DNA of 8,911 bases from Actinomycetota bacterium (lineage in GTDB: Bacteria; Actinomycetota; Humimicrobiia; Humimicrobiales; Humimicrobiaceae), in the NCBI GenBank assembly GCA_015711775.1, contig JACVJB010000024.1:1-8911 (forward strand). Reading direction: 5' to 3'. Below the pieces are notes generated by a model that had not been told where the DNA came from, did not search any database, and saw only the letters and a program-made list of their open reading frames with translations. Shown in pieces: positions 5,508-8,911 of this stretch. The translations under genes and the position numbers were made by a program. Within the stretch, counting starts at the first letter, position 1, and the number at the start of each line of letters is the position of its first letter.

Positions 5508-6971
5508 ATGTCAACAGAAAAGAAATTCAAACACACTGATTTAAGAGAATGGAACCACAAACAAAGGCAGCTCTTAAAAACCACCAGTGAAAAGCTTATT
5601 AAAAGAATAGACGATGCGCCTTTTGGCCAGGAAGCTAAGCTTCAGGCAAAAAAATGGGCTGATAATGAGTCATTCGGCTCAGTAGCATGGGCGCTTTTTT
5701 CCGCTACCCCGATTATCGAAAGATCCGAGGGATCCCTGCTCTTTGATGTAGACGGAAAAGAGTATATAGACCTTCTTTCAGGTTTTTCAGTAAACCAGTT
5801 CGGAAACTGCCAGAAGGAACTGACGAAAATAATCCAGGATCAGGCAGCCAAACTTACGCATTATTTTGATTTTCCCCATGCAGAAAGAATAAAACTTGGT
5901 GAAAAGCTTAATAAAAACTCAAGGATGTCATCAAAAACAAAAGTGGCCTTTGGCGTAACCGGCTCAGATGCAATTGAGCTTGCTGTGCGTGCAGCAAGAT
6001 ATTATACAGGAAACCCGTATATTCTTACTGCATATGGTGATTACCATGGAGTTACATATGGAACCATGGGACTGACTTCAAAAGGAGGAATGCAGCCTTA
6101 TTTCTATCCAGTCACACCTGACCAGCACGTTGGTTATTTTCATTTTCCCCATGCATACAGAACTCCCCAGGATGCATATCCCGGATGGGGGCTTGAGGCA
6201 TTGAAGATATTTGAAAGGGCTCTTGACGGAAAAGAAACGCCTTACACAGACGGCTGTTTTGGAGTCAACAATGTTGCAGCAATTCTTGTGGAGCCGTTTC
6301 AGAGCTCTGCCGGCTATTATGTTCCACCAAAAGAATATCTGCAGGAAATCAGGAGAATATGTGATAAGTTCGGCATGCTGATGATCGTTGATGAAATCCA
6401 GGCTGGGCTTGGAAGATCCGGAAAACTCTGGGCATTTGAACATTCTGAAATCGAACCGGATATGATTTGCACATCAAAAGCTCTTGGAGGAGGACTTCCC
6501 ATAGGGGCTGTAATAGCACGTGAAGAAATACTCACTGAATGGGGCCCTGCTGCTCACGTTTCAACACAGGCTGGAAATGTAATAGCCTGCGCTGCAGGTA
6601 ACTATGTGATGGATGTAGTAAGTTCAAAAGAATTTCTCGATCAGGTAAATGATATCGGTTCATATTTTTACAGTGGCCTGAAAAACCTGCAGGAAAAACA
6701 CCCGATAATCGGATATATTGATAATATGGGAATTTATACAGGTATAGAACTGGTAAAAGACAGGAAAACAAAGGAACCGGCAATTGATGAAACAGTATAT
6801 GTGAGGGATGCTGCAGTAAGAGAAGGCGTTTTGTTTGAAAAAGGCGGATATTATCATAACAGGCTCCAGTGCATACCAGCATTAAATATCTCAAAGAGCA
6901 TGCTTGACAGGGTACTTGATAAGTTTGACAAAATATTCAGTGAAACAGAGAAAAAATTCGGAATAAAGTAA
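5508..6971 (+). CDS. Class III pyridoxal-phosphate aminotransferase
   Basis: A 487-residue fold-type I aminotransferase (4-aminobutyrate/acetylornithine/omega-transaminase group), which moves an amino group between an amine or amino acid and a keto acid. Cofactor-site elements are all present: the GSDAIE phosphate-binding turn (Gly152-Glu157), Tyr179-His180-Gly181, Glu262 in VEPFQSSAGY, Asp295 and Gln298 in VDEIQAGLGRSGK, the Schiff-base Lys324 in TSKALGGGLPIG, and Thr353 in STQAGN. An N-terminal extension of about 70 residues (many Lys/Arg, helical) precedes the LFDVDGKEYIDL motif, a little longer than in standard GABA aminotransferases. Start ATG 5508 has AGGAGG five bases upstream. The gene is alone on the plus strand, with a strong promoter and operator candidate upstream and an intrinsic terminator downstream. 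The substrate cannot be assigned by eye; the neighbouring ketose kinase and sugar importer suggest an amino-polyol or amino-sugar route, but that is inference. Confidence 0.93.
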   Translation: MSTEKKFKHTDLREWNHKQRQLLKTTSEKLIKRIDDAPFGQEAKLQAKKWADNESFGSVAWALFSATPIIERSEGSLLFDVDGKEYIDLLSGFSVNQFGNCQKELTKIIQDQAAKLTHYFDFPHAERIKLGEKLNKNSRMSSKTKVAFGVTGSDAIELAVRAARYYTGNPYILTAYGDYHGVTYGTMGLTSKGGMQPYFYPVTPDQHVGYFHFPHAYRTPQDAYPGWGLEALKIFERALDGKETPYTDGCFGVNNVAAILVEPFQSSAGYYVPPKEYLQEIRRICDKFGMLMIVDEIQAGLGRSGKLWAFEHSEIEPDMICTSKALGGGLPIGAVIAREEILTEWGPAAHVSTQAGNVIACAAGNYVMDVVSSKEFLDQVNDIGSYFYSGLKNLQEKHPIIGYIDNMGIYTGIELVKDRKTKEPAIDETVYVRDAAVREGVLFEKGGYYHNRLQCIPALNISKSMLDRVLDKFDKIFSETEKKFGIK

Positions 6972-7003
6972 ATACCTGCCTGAATTTTATTTATTGTTAA
7001 GAG

Positions 7004-7041
7004 CCGCCAGCTTTTTTTATGAAAAGCTGGCGGTTTTTTTT
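7004..7041 (+). terminator. Strong intrinsic terminator of the aminotransferase gene
   Basis: CCGCCAGCTTTT (7004-7015) pairs perfectly with AAAAGCTGGCGG (7022-7033) in a 12-bp stem with a 6-nt loop, followed by eight T (7034-7041). It lies 32 bp after the aminotransferase stop. The loop and right arm also encode the last residues and stop codon of the convergent regulator gene. On the minus strand no U-tract follows the stem, so it should act in one direction only. Confidence 0.93.
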
Positions 7042-8048
7042 GCAGTGCTTTCTCTTTCAATAAGATAAGGGGTGACAATATATTTTTTGCTTGAAACTAT
7101 ATTGTTTTTACTTTTATTAAGAATTATTTTAAGCGCAGTATCCGCAATTTCCTCAACAGGCGTCGCAACGGTAGAGATGCTCGGAGATACAATTTCGGAA
7201 AATATATTATTGTCATAGCCCAGGATAGATATCCTATCTGGTATTTTAATGTCCAGTTTCCGCAAACCAATGGAGGCTCCTATTGCCATAAGATCGTTAA
7301 AACAGAATATTGCACTTATTTCTTTATGGTTTAAGCCAATTTCTCCTGCAATTTTTTTCCCGGAATCAATAGAATAATCTCCATAGAAAATATGGTTTTC
7401 CTTTATTTTCACCCTGTTGTCTTTCAGCGCAGCAAGGGCGCCCCTTAATCTTTCTATTGATGAATTTACGTTTTTTGGCCCGGCCATAAAAGCAATCCTA
7501 GTATGGTTATTGCGTAAAAGGAAGTCTGTGCCCAGGTGTCCGCCTTTAAAATCATCAATAGTAATTGAAGCTCCATGATAGTCTTCTACTTCTTCGTCAA
7601 GAAGAATAATAGGGCTTTTATCACTGTCAAATTCTTCAAGTATTTCTTTTGATAGGCCAGTACTGCATAAAAAAATACCTGCCACCATTTGCGCCTTTAA
7701 CATTCTGATATAGAACAATTCCCTGCTTGGCTCATAATTGGAATTGCAGATATAAGTGAGATATCCGTTGTTAAAAGCTTTTTCTTCAATAAGGTTTCCG
7801 AGCATTGCGTAGTAAGGATTAATATTAGACGGAAAGATAACGCCTGCAATCCTGGTAAAACCGCTTCTGAGCGCTGCAGACAGCTGGTTCGGAATATATC
7901 CGTAGCTGTCAGCAATTTTAATTATTTTATCATAGGTTTCTTTTTTCATGTTCCCGGTTACTAACCCGTTTAAGGCCCTGGAAACAGTAGCTACGGAAAA
8001 CCCTGTAATTTTTGATAATTCATTTATATTTAAATTTTTCTTCCTCAT
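7017..8048 (-). CDS. LacI-family transcriptional regulator
   Basis: A 343-residue sugar-responsive DNA-binding protein of normal family length. The N-terminal helix-turn-helix covers about residues 7-28 (NINELSKITGFSVATVSRALNG), followed by a hinge (N54-Q-L-S-A-A-L60-R-S-G) whose Leu60 matches the residue that LacI proteins insert at the central CG of the operator; the usual hinge Ala is Ser57. A periplasmic-binding-protein-like effector domain starts at about residue 66 (RIAGVIFPSNINPYY), with typical IFCFNDLMAIGA and ILGYDN motifs near the C-terminal half, so it senses a small ligand. Start ATG 8048 has AAAGAGA at ribosome-site distance. It lies 32 bp after the URO-D-like gene with no promoter visible between, so they are probably co-transcribed. 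The stop codon lies in the loop of the convergent terminator, and the tail after LIERESTAKK is encoded by its right arm. Candidate operators are 3507-3518 and 5456-5473. Confidence 0.94.
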   Translation of the reverse strand: MRKKNLNINELSKITGFSVATVSRALNGLVTGNMKKETYDKIIKIADSYGYIPNQLSAALRSGFTRIAGVIFPSNINPYYAMLGNLIEEKAFNNGYLTYICNSNYEPSRELFYIRMLKAQMVAGIFLCSTGLSKEILEEFDSDKSPIILLDEEVEDYHGASITIDDFKGGHLGTDFLLRNNHTRIAFMAGPKNVNSSIERLRGALAALKDNRVKIKENHIFYGDYSIDSGKKIAGEIGLNHKEISAIFCFNDLMAIGASIGLRKLDIKIPDRISILGYDNNIFSEIVSPSISTVATPVEEIADTALKIILNKSKNNIVSSKKYIVTPYLIERESTAKKTASFS

Positions 8049-8080
8049 AAATCTCTTTATTTTTAGCCAATAAGGTTTTA

Positions 8081-8911
8081 TCAGATCCTATAATTTTTAA
8101 CCGTTTCTATCATTGCAGCTATATTTTCAACAGGCGTTTTTGCCTGTATATTATGGATCGCATTAAACACAAAACCTCCGCCTTTTGAAAATATCTCAAT
8201 TCTTTCTTTCACCTGCTGCGCAACCTCTTCTTTCGTACCAAATGGAAGCGTCTTCTGTGTATCTACTCCGCCGCCCCAGAATACAAGCTTGTCACCATAT
8301 TTTTCCTTTAAAGATTTTGCATCCATACCTTCTGCGGAAAGCTGCACGGGATTTAAAATATCAAAACCTGCATCAATAAATTCAGGGATCAGTTTTTCGA
8401 CTGCCCCGCAACTGTGAATGAATGTTTTCCAGGTGGTATTTTTGTGTATCCAGTCATTTATTTTTTTGTGAAAAGGTTTATAGAGCTCATTATATAATTC
8501 ATTGGATATAAACTGACTGCGCTGTGTGCCGAAATCTGCATCAGTGACAAGAAATACATCTATTTTATTTGAGACTGCCTGTTTTAAACTTTCTATATTT
8601 TTTAATGACACTTCAGTCTGCATAAAGTAAACTTCATGTATATAATCTTTTCTTTTAATCAGTGAAATATACCATTCCTCAAAATCCCTGATGCCTTTGG
8701 GTTGTTTTAATGCCGGTCCGGGAACAACAGCAATATCCCCAAGCGCTGTACCTCCAATATTGGCAACTAGTGAATAGTCAGGATGTTTATAAAGAAAATC
8801 AGCTTCTTTTTCAAAATATTTCAGGCTTTGTTCTGGCAATAGCGTAAATTCTTCAACATTATCTTCAGGATTCAATTTATTTTCTTCTATAGGTTCCTGC
8901 CTGATAAGCGG
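8081..8911 (-). CDS. URO-D-like corrinoid methyltransferase-type protein, 5' end missing
   Basis: C-terminal 276 residues of a uroporphyrinogen decarboxylase (URO-D) superfamily protein; the frame stays open to the window edge (PLIRQEPIEENK... before a TTG at 8875), so the N-terminal part lies outside and the TTG is not the real start. Family members of about 340-400 residues include MtaA/MtbA-type methylcobamide:coenzyme M methyltransferases and many unassigned proteins in anaerobes. Visible motifs: FIHSCGAVEKLIPEFIDAGFDILNPVQ, with His (8414-8416) and Cys (8408-8410) forming the HxC zinc pair of the methyltransferase branch, then FWGGGVDTQ, and GGGFVFNAIHNIQAKTPVENI at the C-terminus. In MtaA-type enzymes a Cys is the third zinc ligand near this last motif; here a His (8153-8155) stands at the position I align with it. 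A heme-pathway role is unlikely. It lies just upstream of the LacI-family gene, and no corrinoid protein is seen in the window. Confidence 0.85.
   Translation of the reverse strand, partial: PLIRQEPIEENKLNPEDNVEEFTLLPEQSLKYFEKEADFLYKHPDYSLVANIGGTALGDIAVVPGPALKQPKGIRDFEEWYISLIKRKDYIHEVYFMQTEVSLKNIESLKQAVSNKIDVFLVTDADFGTQRSQFISNELYNELYKPFHKKINDWIHKNTTWKTFIHSCGAVEKLIPEFIDAGFDILNPVQLSAEGMDAKSLKEKYGDKLVFWGGGVDTQKTLPFGTKEEVAQQVKERIEIFSKGGGFVFNAIHNIQAKTPVENIAAMIETVKNYRI

Noticed and set aside
6078..6894. Minus-strand open frames antisense to the aminotransferase
   Set aside because: They overlap a fully intact aminotransferase with all catalytic residues, and their translations show no recognisable domain.
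8875..8875. TTG at 8875 as the start of the URO-D-like gene
   Set aside because: The frame continues upstream to the window edge, and a protein starting there would lack the N-terminal third of the family.

Overview
The window is an AT-rich bacterial catabolic region (GC looks like the mid-to-high 30s percent by eye, not counted). Ribosome binding sites are strong AGGAGG types, and AGA/AGG arginine and A/T-ending codons are common. This fits an anaerobic Firmicutes-like lineage or an AT-rich subsurface lineage such as Atribacterota. The lineage is inference; no taxonomic marker gene is present. I see no mobile element, CRISPR array, tRNA or rRNA.

Layout. On the minus strand, reading right to left: a 5'-truncated uroporphyrinogen-decarboxylase-like (URO-D) protein of the corrinoid methyltransferase type (8081-8911) is followed 32 bp later by a LacI-family regulator (7017-8048). 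A class III aminotransferase (5508-6971, plus strand) converges on the regulator and ends at a strong intrinsic terminator that lies inside the regulator's last codons. The aminotransferase is divergent from a DhaK/DhaL kinase pair (4301-5311 and 3656-4282, minus strand) across a 196-bp region holding two back-to-back promoters. After a 490-bp AT-rich intergenic region comes a carbohydrate ABC importer on the minus strand: lipoprotein binding protein (1807-3165), MalF-type permease (855-1736) and MalG-type permease (34-864). No ATPase subunit lies in the window.

How the genes may work together. The importer would bring in a sugar, polyol or related solute. The aminotransferase could move an amino group on or off a carbonyl intermediate. 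DhaK/DhaL would phosphorylate a dihydroxyacetone-like ketose, feeding triose phosphates. A 12-bp sequence, CTTAAACGATTA, occurs both just downstream of the aminotransferase promoter (5456-5467) and, inverted, in the importer promoter region (3507-3518). It has the central CG typical of LacI-family operators, so the local regulator at 7017-8048 is the natural candidate to control both units. The substrate cannot be named from sequence; an amino-polyol giving a DHA-like ketone is one hypothesis.

All enzyme families here are known. What is notable is the gene combination, the candidate local regulon, and the overlap of a regulator's coding end with its neighbour's terminator.
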